Positions 15,039-22,364 of a DNA stretch of 22,364 nt are shown here, piece by piece. The stretch covers positions 1 to 22,364 of the forward strand of contig JAKSCP010000247.1 of NCBI GenBank assembly GCA_022360535.1, written 5' to 3'. The position numbers and the translations under genes are program-made. The DNA comes from Pseudomonadales bacterium (GTDB taxonomy: Bacteria > Pseudomonadota > Gammaproteobacteria > Pseudomonadales > Pseudohongiellaceae). The number at the start of each line of letters is the position of its first letter. Position 1 is the stretch's first letter. The notes under the pieces were generated by a model. The model searched no databases, was not told the DNA's origin, and was given only the letters and a program-made list of their open reading frames with translations.

Positions 15039-15452
15039 AGCGTTCTCCATCTAAGGCAGAGTTCATTTCGGAGTTAAGACGAAATAGAGGTAATATATGT
15101 TACAGAATTGTATTCTCGATCTATGCTGACAGTCCGCTACGGGTCGGAAGATGGCTATCTGAACAGTGTTTGTAAAGAAATAAACTATTGGTCGCTTCCG
15201 CGCTAGAAGCGGACCTAGACGCCGTAGAAAGCTGTAGAAACTAGATGCACAAATTGCAAAGTGAGCTGCGGTTCCAGCTTAACCATTGTCAAATAGGATA
15301 TTCACTGACAATGGGGAGAGATAGTTAAGCCTTTCAATAATGACAATAGTTGGTTTTAGTTTTTGCGCTTCCTTTACCTACTTGATTCATGTAATCCTCT
15401 AATCAGTATGCATACGTAAACAACGATGTTGGACCAGACCTAAGAATCAACT
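15039..15452. other. Intergenic region between divergent hydrolase and araC-type genes
   Basis: 414 bases with no gene that I can support. It must hold the promoters of both divergent genes, but I find no convincing -35/-10 pair. It contains the inverted and direct TGACAATRG copies listed separately. There is also a 10-bp palindrome GTATGCATAC at 15406-15415 and a weak six-base hairpin near 15193-15212 (CGCTTC/GAAGCG). Confidence 0.6.
15283..15349. promoter_or_regulatory. Three copies of a 9-bp motif (CCATTGTCA/TGACAATRG)
   Basis: CCATTGTCA at 15283-15291 and TGACAATGG at 15306-15314 are perfect inverted arms around a 14-base spacer. A third copy with one change, TGACAATAG, is at 15341-15349, in direct orientation 35 bases after the second. 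They lie 104-170 bases before the AraC-type start. As a hairpin it has no U-run, so a protein-binding site is more likely than a terminator. Confidence 0.4.
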
Positions 15453-16583
15453 ATGTTTACCGAATTGTCCTATTTTGCGGCACAGATGGTGTCAGTAACT
15501 TCCCTGGCGCTGATGGGGCTTACCGTTCTCATCAGCCAGCCCAGGAATATCAATGCTCGCCTGTTTGCCTTGATATGTCTCAGCACCATTACTTATATCG
15601 TTTCAGCCATGCAATATAAGTCCAATGCAGAATTTCGCATTGACCTGAGTGCTTTTTGGCTACCTTTGCAAATTGTAATGAATACCGGTGCAGGGTTTCT
15701 GATGTTACTTTGTTTTTCGCTGTTTCAGGACTCGCGCAACGTTCCTCGCTGGATGTTGGTTTTTTTTGCCGGCCAGGTTTGCCTGAGTGCACTCAGGCCT
15801 TTGTATGTGCCCAATGAAATAGCTGCTATTGATGTGGAAAGCATCGGCACTCTTAATTACTTCATTTTTGGCACTTTACCTATATTACTACAGAGTTTGT
15901 TCGCTCTGACCGGAACCTATTGGGTCATTAGAGGCTGGCAGGCTGATGTTGTGGAAAGCAGGCGGCTTCTGCGTCGCGTCACAATTGGTTTTATCGCAGT
16001 GTTGTTTGTCGGAGTCACTTTGTCAGAATTAGTAGTAATGAATTCTGGCCCTGAGCAGTTATTGAGGATTAGTGAGATTAAAACCTATTCGGGTGCGGCG
16101 CTGTTGTTTGTCACTGCGCTGTTTTGCCTGAAATTTGAATCGATTCTGGAATCAATAAGCATAACAACGGTACACCCGGTCGAAGAGGAGTTCGATGCAG
16201 AGCAGGAAATTGCTCTCAGCAAGTTTTATGATGTGTTTCGCGATCAAAAAACTTACCTCGAACCGGGGCTCAGCATCGCCGAATTAGCCAAGAAACTGGC
16301 AATGCCTCAGTACAAACTCAGACATCTAATCAACAAGCGGCTGGGATACCGCAATTTCAATGCGCTATTGAACGAGTACCGCATAAAAGACGCCTGCGAG
16401 ATGTTATCGGACTCAGGCAATGATCAGATGCCCATTTTGACCATAGCCTTGACCGTGGGCTATCAATCAATCGCTCCTTTCAACCAGGCTTTTCGTGAGC
16501 TGATTGGCTTAACTCCTTCGGACTATCGCAAGAGAGCCCAGCAAGACGAATTCCTGGCCAATGCCAAGCCCAGACTCTCCTGA
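15453..16583 (+). CDS. Membrane-embedded AraC-family transcriptional regulator
   Basis: 376 residues. The first 225 or so contain about seven hydrophobic helices (for example SVTSLALMGLTVLI, LFALICLSTITYIVSAM, LLRRVTIGFIAVLFVGVTLS, SGAALLFVTALFCL). After an acidic linker, a C-terminal AraC DNA-binding domain occupies about 268-362, with two helix-turn-helix motifs (LSIAELAKKLAMPQYKLRHL and ILTIALTVGYQSIAPFNQAF) and the closing LTPSDYRK. This is the 7TM-plus-AraC arrangement of one-component membrane sensors. It directly precedes the export operon, which it probably controls. The start has only a weak Shine-Dalgarno sequence. Confidence 0.9.
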   Translation: MFTELSYFAAQMVSVTSLALMGLTVLISQPRNINARLFALICLSTITYIVSAMQYKSNAEFRIDLSAFWLPLQIVMNTGAGFLMLLCFSLFQDSRNVPRWMLVFFAGQVCLSALRPLYVPNEIAAIDVESIGTLNYFIFGTLPILLQSLFALTGTYWVIRGWQADVVESRRLLRRVTIGFIAVLFVGVTLSELVVMNSGPEQLLRISEIKTYSGAALLFVTALFCLKFESILESISITTVHPVEEEFDAEQEIALSKFYDVFRDQKTYLEPGLSIAELAKKLAMPQYKLRHLINKRLGYRNFNALLNEYRIKDACEMLSDSGNDQMPILTIALTVGYQSIAPFNQAFRELIGLTPSDYRKRAQQDEFLANAKPRLS

Positions 16584-16594
16584 TCCGATCAGGA
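16578..16594. other. Perfect 17-bp palindrome over the araC-type stop codon
   Basis: TCCTGATC, one C, then GATCAGGA. It spans the TGA stop at 16581-16583. The RNA form would be a tight hairpin without a following U-run (the T6 run at 16641-16646 is too far away), so it is not a standard terminator. It could be an operator or mRNA-stability element, or chance. Confidence 0.35.
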
Positions 16595-16645
16595 ATTGGA
16601 AAGGGCCGAAAAAGCTGATTGATTCCTGCTAAATCTGCTGTTTTT

Positions 16646-16676
16646 TAGAAATCCATTAAACCTGGTAGGAATCCAT
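16646..16676 (+). promoter_or_regulatory. 11-bp direct repeat (TAGRAATCCAT) spaced 20 bp, candidate AraC-type site
   Basis: TAGAAATCCAT at 16646-16656 and TAGGAATCCAT at 16666-16676 differ at one base and lie about two helical turns apart, as tandem half-sites for AraC-family activators usually do. The pair is 64-94 bases upstream of the adaptor start, where an activator would sit. The next gene upstream is an AraC-type regulator. TTGCAC at 16694-16699 could be a weak -35, but no good -10 follows at normal spacing, which would suit an activator-dependent promoter. Confidence 0.5.
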
Positions 16677-16739
16677 AAGCCACACATCCAGGCTTGCACC
16701 TAGACTTTCGCAAAATCAATCGCAAAGTCGAGTCTCTCC

Positions 16740-17825
16740 GTGGTCTTAACTAGCTCAGAAAAGCCAAACCCAAAATCGGACCTGCTGAATGGTCTGCGAT
16801 TGGAACGTCACGATCGGGAGCATAAGCCCCGCAGCACCTACAAACTGCTGTTAGCAATGCTTGTGCTCGCTGGACTCGGTATTGGCTGGTTCCTCTTGCC
16901 CGACGGATTACCATCGAATGCAACTGCGGTTGCCTTAGGTGCAGCTGAAAACACACCAGTATCTATCGAGCCGGTAGCGCCGATTCAAAATTCAGAGGTC
17001 AATGCGGCAGACGCGGCGACTGTACTAGACGCAACGGGTTATGTTGCAGCCAGAAGACAAGCCACAGTGTCTGCGCAAATCACCGGTAAGGTGGTGGACG
17101 TGTTAATAGAAGAAGGAGACGTAGTCGCTCAAGGTCAATTGTTGGCGCGTCTTGATGACGACTTATTATTCGCACAGTACCAGCTCAGTGAAGCCCAACT
17201 GGAGGCTGCTAAAGCTGGCCTGCTTGAATTCACAATCAAGAATCGGGAGGCCCAACTAAACCTTGACCGGGTGCGGCAACTGGCGAACCGTTCACTGGCG
17301 AGTCAGGCGGAGTTGGACCAGGCGCTGCTGGATCAACAAAGTGCCCTGGCCCGAATGGAACGAATCAATCAGGAGATTCAGGTAGCCGAAAAAAGCTTGC
17401 ACTTGCAGGCTCAGCAGTTGGCGCAGACAGAAATTCGCGCACCCTTTGCCGGGGTAGTGGTTAACAAGGCAGCGCAGCCTGGCGAAATAATCTCGCCAAT
17501 GTCGGCCGGTGGTGGATTTACACGAACCGGCATTTGCTCCCTGGTGGACATGGACTCCCTCGAAATTGAGGTCGATGTGAGTGAATCGAATATCAATCGT
17601 ATTTTCTCGGGACAGCAGGTTGTGGCCAGACTCAATTCTCACCCGGATTCGGAGATACCTGCAGAAGTCATCACGATTATACCGGCAGCGGACCGTAGCA
17701 GGGCTACTGTGAAAGTGCGCATCAGGTTTCTTGATAACGACTCCAGAATATTGCCGGACATGGGTGTACGGGTGTCGTTTCTTGAAAAAGAACTCAACAC
17801 CGATCTCGATTCCAGCTCAGGGTGA
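16740..17825 (+). CDS. HlyD/MacA-type periplasmic adaptor of an ABC export system
   Basis: 361 residues from GTG 16740. A cytoplasmic tail is followed by one membrane anchor (about 34-53), a low-complexity stretch, a biotinyl-lipoyl half-motif (about 105-140, VSAQITGKVVDVLIEEGDVV and following), an alpha-helical hairpin (about 145-228), the second lipoyl half (APFAGVVVNKAAQPGEIISP) and beta-barrel sequence to the C-terminus (MDSLEIEVDVSESNINRIFSGQ). This is the membrane-fusion/adaptor architecture. The next genes are an ABC ATPase and two FtsX-type permeases, so a MacAB-like tripartite exporter is likely. An outer-membrane TolC is not encoded here. The substrate is unknown. Confidence 0.9.
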   Translation: MVLTSSEKPNPKSDLLNGLRLERHDREHKPRSTYKLLLAMLVLAGLGIGWFLLPDGLPSNATAVALGAAENTPVSIEPVAPIQNSEVNAADAATVLDATGYVAARRQATVSAQITGKVVDVLIEEGDVVAQGQLLARLDDDLLFAQYQLSEAQLEAAKAGLLEFTIKNREAQLNLDRVRQLANRSLASQAELDQALLDQQSALARMERINQEIQVAEKSLHLQAQQLAQTEIRAPFAGVVVNKAAQPGEIISPMSAGGGFTRTGICSLVDMDSLEIEVDVSESNINRIFSGQQVVARLNSHPDSEIPAEVITIIPAADRSRATVKVRIRFLDNDSRILPDMGVRVSFLEKELNTDLDSSSG

Positions 17826-17845
17826 ATCAATCCAGGAGAATAGTT

Positions 17846-18580
17846 ATGTCACACGCATTGATAGAAGTTTGTGATGTCAGTAAACAATACCGACGCGGAA
17901 AAATAGCAGTTCCAGTGTTAAGGGAACTAAACCTGACAATTGAACAAGGAGACTTCCTGGCACTGATGGGGCCATCAGGATCAGGGAAGACTACACTGCT
18001 TAATCTGCTCGGCGGGCTCGACCAGCCGAACAGTGGCACAATTGAGATTGATGGCCAATGCATCACCCGTTTGTCTGCCAGAGAACTGGCCAGGTGGCGA
18101 TCGCAACAAGTGGGATTCGTGTTTCAATTCTACAATCTGTTGCCAATCCTGACGGCACAGAAGAATGTCGAGCTTCCCCTGCTGTTAACCAGCCTGTCTG
18201 CCGCCCAACGCAAATTTCGTGCTCACACAGCCCTGGAAGTCGTAGGATTGTCGGAGCGTGCTGATCATCGCCCAAGTGAATTGTCCGGCGGACAGCAACA
18301 GCGAGTGGCTATTGCGCGCGCATTGGTTTCAGATCCAGCCTTGTTGGTATGCGACGAACCTACTGGAGATCTAGATCGGGAGAGTGCAGATGAAATTCTA
18401 GGCATCCTGCAGATTCTCAATGAAGAACACGGTAAAACCATTGTAATGGTGACACATGACCCTAAGGCAGCTAAGTATGCCAGGCATAGCCTGTTCATGG
18501 ATAAAGGAGAACTTGTGGCTGCTCCGGACCGGGAATCTCTCCCGGGGAATGCTGAAAAAGCAAAGGAGACTGCTTTGTGA
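17846..18580 (+). CDS. ABC transporter ATPase, MacB/LolD type
   Basis: 244 residues from ATG 17846, chosen because AGGAG (17834-17838) precedes it; an in-frame GTG at 17822 overlaps the adaptor stop. Walker A is GPSGSGKT (42-49), Q-loop Gln94, signature LSGGQ (146-150), Walker B LLVCDEP (from 166) and switch His204. The FVFQFYNLLPILTAQKNVELP segment is characteristic of the LolD/MacB/FtsE group that drives mechanotransmission rather than transmembrane import. Its stop overlaps the next GTG start (GTGA). It powers the two following permeases. Confidence 0.95.
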   Translation: MSHALIEVCDVSKQYRRGKIAVPVLRELNLTIEQGDFLALMGPSGSGKTTLLNLLGGLDQPNSGTIEIDGQCITRLSARELARWRSQQVGFVFQFYNLLPILTAQKNVELPLLLTSLSAAQRKFRAHTALEVVGLSERADHRPSELSGGQQQRVAIARALVSDPALLVCDEPTGDLDRESADEILGILQILNEEHGKTIVMVTHDPKAAKYARHSLFMDKGELVAAPDRESLPGNAEKAKETAL

Positions 18581-19734
18581 AATTCTTTGGACTAGTTTTT
18601 GCGAGTCTCAGACGTAAACCCATACGCACCGGACTAACGGCGGCATCTCTTATGGTTGCTTTCTTGCTCTTCGGCCTGCTGGAGCCGGTGGTGCAAGCGT
18701 TCAGTGGCGGTGCAGCCGTGTCGAGTGAGAATCGCATGTGGGTTTCTCCCCGCCACTCTATCAGCGATATGTTGCCGGTTCGATATCACCAACAAATCCA
18801 GAGACTTGATGGTGTAGACGTTGCTGCTCACCAGACCTGGTTTGGTGGTGTCTACATTGATGCTGTCAGCTCAAGTGCATTTACCCGTTGGGCGGTAACA
18901 CCAAGAGAGTTTATGCAAGTCAATCCGCAGCTCGAACTTCCTCTCGAGCAACTGGATGCATTCATCAATACACGAACAGGAGCGATCGTGAGCAGAAATA
19001 TTGCGGAGCGTTTCGATATGAAAGTAGGCGATAAGATCCCAATCCTGGCGGACATCTGGCATAACGAGGACGGTTCCCAATGGGAATTCGACCTGGTTGG
19101 CATCTACGATGTTATCGAAGGAGATTCCGTCGGCGCCAATCGCTTGTTAGTCAATTATGATTTCTTCGATGAATATCGCATCGTAGGGAAAGGAGTAATC
19201 AGCAATGTGGTCTTTACAGTTGCTGATCTGGCGCAATCGGCTTCTATCGCTGCGTCTGTTGATGACATGTACAGCAACTCAGAAATGGAGACGCTCACCG
19301 TTAGCGAACAAGACTATCTGCTTAATCAAATCAAGCAGCTGGGAAATATCGGGCTCATGGTGAGAGCCATCATGGCAGCAGTGTTCTTTACCATTCTTCT
19401 CTTAACTGCGAATACCATGTCTCAGGCTCTCAGGGACAGAGTTGGTGAGCTTGCCGTGCTCAAGACGTTGGGTTTCCAGGATGTCAGTGTGTTGCTTATC
19501 GTATTGGCAGAGGCTTTATTGCTTACTTTGATTACAGCAGGTGCAGGGATTGGCCTCGCCGCCTATCTGCTGAGGTTTGGAGAATATGTTGTACCGCAGA
19601 TTTCTCACTGGAGCCTGAGTATTAACTCGGTATTACTTGGATTGGCTGTGGCATTTGTCCTGGCTTTGCTGGTGGGATTGCCCCCTGCTTTGAAAGCAAT
19701 GCGTCTCAATATTGCAGATGCTTTACAGCGTTAA
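18577..19734 (+). CDS. FtsX-like ABC permease, first of the pair
   Basis: 385 residues from GTG 18577, overlapping the ATPase stop. The MacB/LolC topology is clear: helix 1 (about 19-41), a large periplasmic domain (about 42-255), then three C-terminal helices (about 260-283, 306-335, 350-372). Around ALRDRVGELAVLKTLGFQDV is the FtsX-family coupling segment that meets the ATPase. Permease pairs like this usually form a heterodimer. The periplasmic domain is not similar enough to a characterised one for a substrate call. Confidence 0.9.
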   Translation: MKFFGLVFASLRRKPIRTGLTAASLMVAFLLFGLLEPVVQAFSGGAAVSSENRMWVSPRHSISDMLPVRYHQQIQRLDGVDVAAHQTWFGGVYIDAVSSSAFTRWAVTPREFMQVNPQLELPLEQLDAFINTRTGAIVSRNIAERFDMKVGDKIPILADIWHNEDGSQWEFDLVGIYDVIEGDSVGANRLLVNYDFFDEYRIVGKGVISNVVFTVADLAQSASIAASVDDMYSNSEMETLTVSEQDYLLNQIKQLGNIGLMVRAIMAAVFFTILLLTANTMSQALRDRVGELAVLKTLGFQDVSVLLIVLAEALLLTLITAGAGIGLAAYLLRFGEYVVPQISHWSLSINSVLLGLAVAFVLALLVGLPPALKAMRLNIADALQR

Positions 19735-19755
19735 ACTCAATCAGGAGGTCTTGTT

Positions 19756-20937
19756 TTGGAATTGATATCCCAGATTATTGCTGTTTCCTTGATGAATATA
19801 AGAAACATCCCGACAAGGCTCGGGCCGTCCCTGGTTGTAGTTGTGGGTATCGGAGGCGTTGTGGCGGTTTTAGTTGGGCTGATGGCGATGGCCCAGGGAT
19901 TTAAGGCAACCATGCAAGGAGCCGGCCATGATGATCGGGTGATAATACTCCGTGCCGGTGCTAACTCGGAGATTAACGGATCCATCAGTTTTGAACAGGC
20001 AAACATCATCAGGAACAAACCGGGCATCAAGAAAACCGCGGGCGAGCCCTTGATCGCTGGAGAGTCCTATGTCTCAGTCAATATCAGCAAGCGGGCAAAC
20101 CAGAGTGCGGCCAACGTCCCGTTCAGGGGAGTAAGTGAAGAATCTTTTGTGGTGAGGCCGGAAATTGAGGTCATAGAAGGTCGCAATATCGAGTTTGGCA
20201 AATTCGAGCTTATTGTCGGAACCAGTGCTGCCGACCAGTTTTCAGGTTTGGAGATAGGTAGCACGTTGTCATTGCGAAACGCTGAATGGCTCGTAGTGGG
20301 TTACTTCGACAGTGGTGGCAGTATCTACGATTCGGAGATCTGGACCGATGTGCTCATGCTCAACACAGTATTCGGTCGCGGCAGCACTTACTCATCGATG
20401 GCTGCTCAGCTGTCTTCGTCAGAAGATCTCGAACAATTACGTATATCACTGGAGCAGGATCCCCGTCTTACCAACAAAATTCAAAGAGAATCTGACTTTT
20501 ATGGTGCGCAATCGGAAGCCACCAATCAACTCATCACCGGCGTGGGTATTAGTGTTAGCAGCATTATGGCTATAGGTGCAATATTTGCAGTGCTCAACAC
20601 CATGTACTCGGCAGTGTCAGAACGTTCCATTGAAATTGCCACGCTCAGGGCGTTGGGTTTCGGTCGCCTGCCCATCATTTGTTCGGTTATTGTCGAGTCA
20701 TTACTCCTCGCTATTGCGGGAGGCAGCATAGCTGCCTTATTGACTTACTTGTTTTTCAACGGCTTTACTGCATCGACAATCGGCACAAACACCCAAGTCT
20801 CATTCGAGTTCATGGTGACTCCCACTATCATTCTCACTGGAGTCAGTCTGGCGTCTGCACTTGGAATAGTGGGCGGTGTGTTCCCGGCAGTGAGAGCAGC
20901 CCGATTACCAATCAGTGAAGCATTGCGAGGCTCCTAG
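19756..20937 (+). CDS. FtsX-like ABC permease, second of the pair
   Basis: 393 residues from TTG 19756. A full AGGAGG at 19743-19748 sits 7 bases before this rare start codon, which supports it over the later ATG. Topology matches the previous permease: helix 1 (about 22-45), a periplasmic domain, then helices near 268-295, 318-342 and 358-388. The coupling segment is SERSIEIATLRALGFGRLPI. The periplasmic domain differs clearly from that of its partner. Downstream (20938-21072) I see no convincing terminator. Confidence 0.9.
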   Translation: MELISQIIAVSLMNIRNIPTRLGPSLVVVVGIGGVVAVLVGLMAMAQGFKATMQGAGHDDRVIILRAGANSEINGSISFEQANIIRNKPGIKKTAGEPLIAGESYVSVNISKRANQSAANVPFRGVSEESFVVRPEIEVIEGRNIEFGKFELIVGTSAADQFSGLEIGSTLSLRNAEWLVVGYFDSGGSIYDSEIWTDVLMLNTVFGRGSTYSSMAAQLSSSEDLEQLRISLEQDPRLTNKIQRESDFYGAQSEATNQLITGVGISVSSIMAIGAIFAVLNTMYSAVSERSIEIATLRALGFGRLPIICSVIVESLLLAIAGGSIAALLTYLFFNGFTASTIGTNTQVSFEFMVTPTIILTGVSLASALGIVGGVFPAVRAARLPISEALRGS

Positions 20938-21072
20938 AGATCATGATAACTAGATTCTTAGCTCCAGGAGAGAGTCTGGTTGCACACCTTAAAGTACGAA
21001 TAGTCTCAAAAAACGAAGTCCGTACTCGGAGTTGCCTCAAGTATGTTATGGATTAGACTCGATAGGAATTCA

Positions 21073-22364
21073 CTACTCATACTTCAGAGTTTCTATTGGA
21101 TTCGACTGCGCCGCCTTCAAGGACTGCAAAGCTACCGTTGAGAAAGCCACAGCAGCAACCACAGAAATGGCTACTATAAAAGGCAGCAAGCTAATGTCTT
21201 CCTGATAGGCGAATTTCTCTAACCAAATATCTATCGCTATATAAGCAATAAACGAAGAGGGAATTGAAGCAAGTGCAACTAGTGGCAGGAGGTTTCGTGT
21301 CAATAGCGTTACAATTTGTGCGCTAGTCGCACCTAGAGTCTTGCGTATTCCAATTTCCTTGAACCGTTGCTCAGTAGTGAAAGCAGCAAGTCCTAGTAAA
21401 CCCATAGCAGAAATTGCGATACAAATCGCAGCAAACACTCCGGTGAGTTTCAGTAGGTTAGTCTCTGATTCATATAGCTCATCTAAACTATCGCTGAGAA
21501 AAACCGGATCAAAAACATGAGCCGGGTCAAATCTTCTTAAAGTACTTTCTATATGTCTTAGTGCGGCGGAGGTATTGTCACCAGTAATTCGAACGACAAT
21601 TGACCGCACCTCTAGTGATCTTTGTATTGTTGAAGTATTCGAAAAATTGTTGCTGACCGGCGCGATATGCAATGGCCGAATTTCATTGTGAAGTGGTCCG
21701 TAGTGGAAGTCTCGAGTTACACCGATCACAGTTTTCCTGAAGTTTTCGTAACCAATCTGTTTTCCAATTGGGTCATCCCATTGCATCTCATCCACTAGAG
21801 CTTCATTCACTATGATCGCAGAGTCACGATCAGTCGTGACTTCTTCTGAAAAATCTCTTCCTGCAACCAATTCCACTCCCATTGCCTGAATAAAGTTGTA
21901 GCCAACCTCAATCCTATCAAGCTCTCTGCTCTCAAAAAGACCATCTTTGTTTTCTGTTGGCGCTATCCAACTTACATTCTCCACTCCAGGAATTTGGTTT
22001 ATTTGCGCCATATCGATTACATTGCTGTCATCGAGTAGCTCATTTCTTATGGTTTCCAGGTTTTCAATAACATCCAAGCCCTGTAACTCGATCAGCACTC
22101 TATTATCTTTCTCAAACCCCAGAGGTTTATTGGCGACAAATTGAATTTGCTCCGTCATAAGCAAGGTGCTGGCAATGACCCCGATAGAAATGAATAGCTG
22201 GACAAATATCAGAAATTGGCGAAAGGATGATCTCGTCTTTCCGAGTCGTCCAAAATTAGTTATTGCCAGTTTTGGTGAAATTGAAGAGAGATAAAATGCT
22301 GGGTAGAGTCCAGATACTGCACTAATGAACAAGCCAAGGAAGAGAATCCCGATCAAGGCCGTGG
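21073..22364 (-). CDS. FtsX/MacB-like ABC permease, C-terminal part (N-terminus outside window)
   Basis: About 430 residues are visible and the frame is still open at the window edge, so the gene starts beyond it. The visible part begins in a membrane helix with SGLYPAFYLSSISP. It then has a helix (FLIFVQLFISIGVIASTLLM), a periplasmic domain of about 215 residues, and three C-terminal helices ending in SNPIETLKYE. FKEIGIRKTLGATSAQIVTLL is the FtsX coupling motif. The helix order matches the second half of the roughly 800-residue permeases with two FtsX units, a group often found with a PadR regulator and a separate ATPase. It is on the opposite strand from the exporter at 16740-20937 and belongs to a different subfamily. 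Confidence 0.88.
   Translation of the reverse strand, partial: TALIGILFLGLFISAVSGLYPAFYLSSISPKLAITNFGRLGKTRSSFRQFLIFVQLFISIGVIASTLLMTEQIQFVANKPLGFEKDNRVLIELQGLDVIENLETIRNELLDDSNVIDMAQINQIPGVENVSWIAPTENKDGLFESRELDRIEVGYNFIQAMGVELVAGRDFSEEVTTDRDSAIIVNEALVDEMQWDDPIGKQIGYENFRKTVIGVTRDFHYGPLHNEIRPLHIAPVSNNFSNTSTIQRSLEVRSIVVRITGDNTSAALRHIESTLRRFDPAHVFDPVFLSDSLDELYESETNLLKLTGVFAAICIAISAMGLLGLAAFTTEQRFKEIGIRKTLGATSAQIVTLLTRNLLPLVALASIPSSFIAYIAIDIWLEKFAYQEDISLLPFIVAISVVAAVAFSTVALQSLKAAQSNPIETLKYE

Noticed and set aside
15193..15212. CGCTTC/GAAGCG hairpin in the intergenic region
   Set aside because: Six base pairs without a U-run or conserved context; not supportable as a feature of its own.
20938..21072. 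Terminator between the convergent permease genes
   Set aside because: Only four- to five-base complementary pieces (CCAG/CTGG, GTACG/CGTAC) were found, with no adjacent T-run.

Overview
The window looks like chromosomal DNA of a Gram-negative, probably marine, gammaproteobacterium. The evidence is a complete TonB2-type energy transduction operon (DUF3450, TtpC-like, ExbB, ExbD, TonB, TPR), a type B proline-utilisation flavoenzyme (PutA) without a DNA-binding domain, a lipobox lipoprotein and several signal peptides. I cannot name the genus. I see no rRNA, tRNA, CRISPR array, transposase or phage gene.

Region 1 (1-1381): two tandem members of one small exported protein family. The second (737-1381) is intact: signal peptide, acidic/Ser-rich linker, a TonB-box-like heptapeptide (EEIVVTA), then a domain of about 140 residues with four cysteines. 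The first (14-595) keeps the TonB box and all four cysteines at nearly the same spacing but has lost its start codon and signal peptide. A perfect 34-bp direct repeat lies at each end of this damaged copy (1-34 and 622-655).

Region 2 (1523-8303): a tightly packed plus-strand operon for a TonB2-type system. It encodes a DUF3450 periplasmic coiled-coil protein, a TtpC-like large ExbB with a periplasmic domain, a small ExbB, ExbD, a divergent TonB with a Gly-rich linker, and two consecutive paralogous secreted TPR proteins. A TonB-box protein family with no receptor barrel directly beside a whole TonB machine is the most interesting feature of the window. It suggests a periplasmic TonB client or modulator that is not a classical receptor.

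Region 3 (8304-13025): a short remnant resembling a permease, then putA (proline to glutamate), a predicted SAM-dependent methyltransferase anchored as a lipoprotein, and a hairpin terminator that probably serves both strands.

Region 4 (13088-15038, minus strand): a secreted alpha/beta hydrolase of the prolyl iminopeptidase type, then padR and an overlapping gene for a small membrane protein with a permease-prefix-like N-terminus. The padR promoter contains a perfect 12-bp inverted repeat between its -35 and -10 boxes and may give a leaderless mRNA.

Region 5 (15453-20937, plus strand): a membrane-embedded AraC-type regulator followed by a MacAB/Lol-like export system (HlyD-type adaptor, ABC ATPase, two FtsX-like permeases) with overlapping or closely spaced genes. 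An 11-bp direct repeat spaced 20 bp lies between the regulator and the adaptor. Region 6 (21073 to the end, minus strand) is the C-terminal part of a different FtsX/MacB-like permease that runs off the window.
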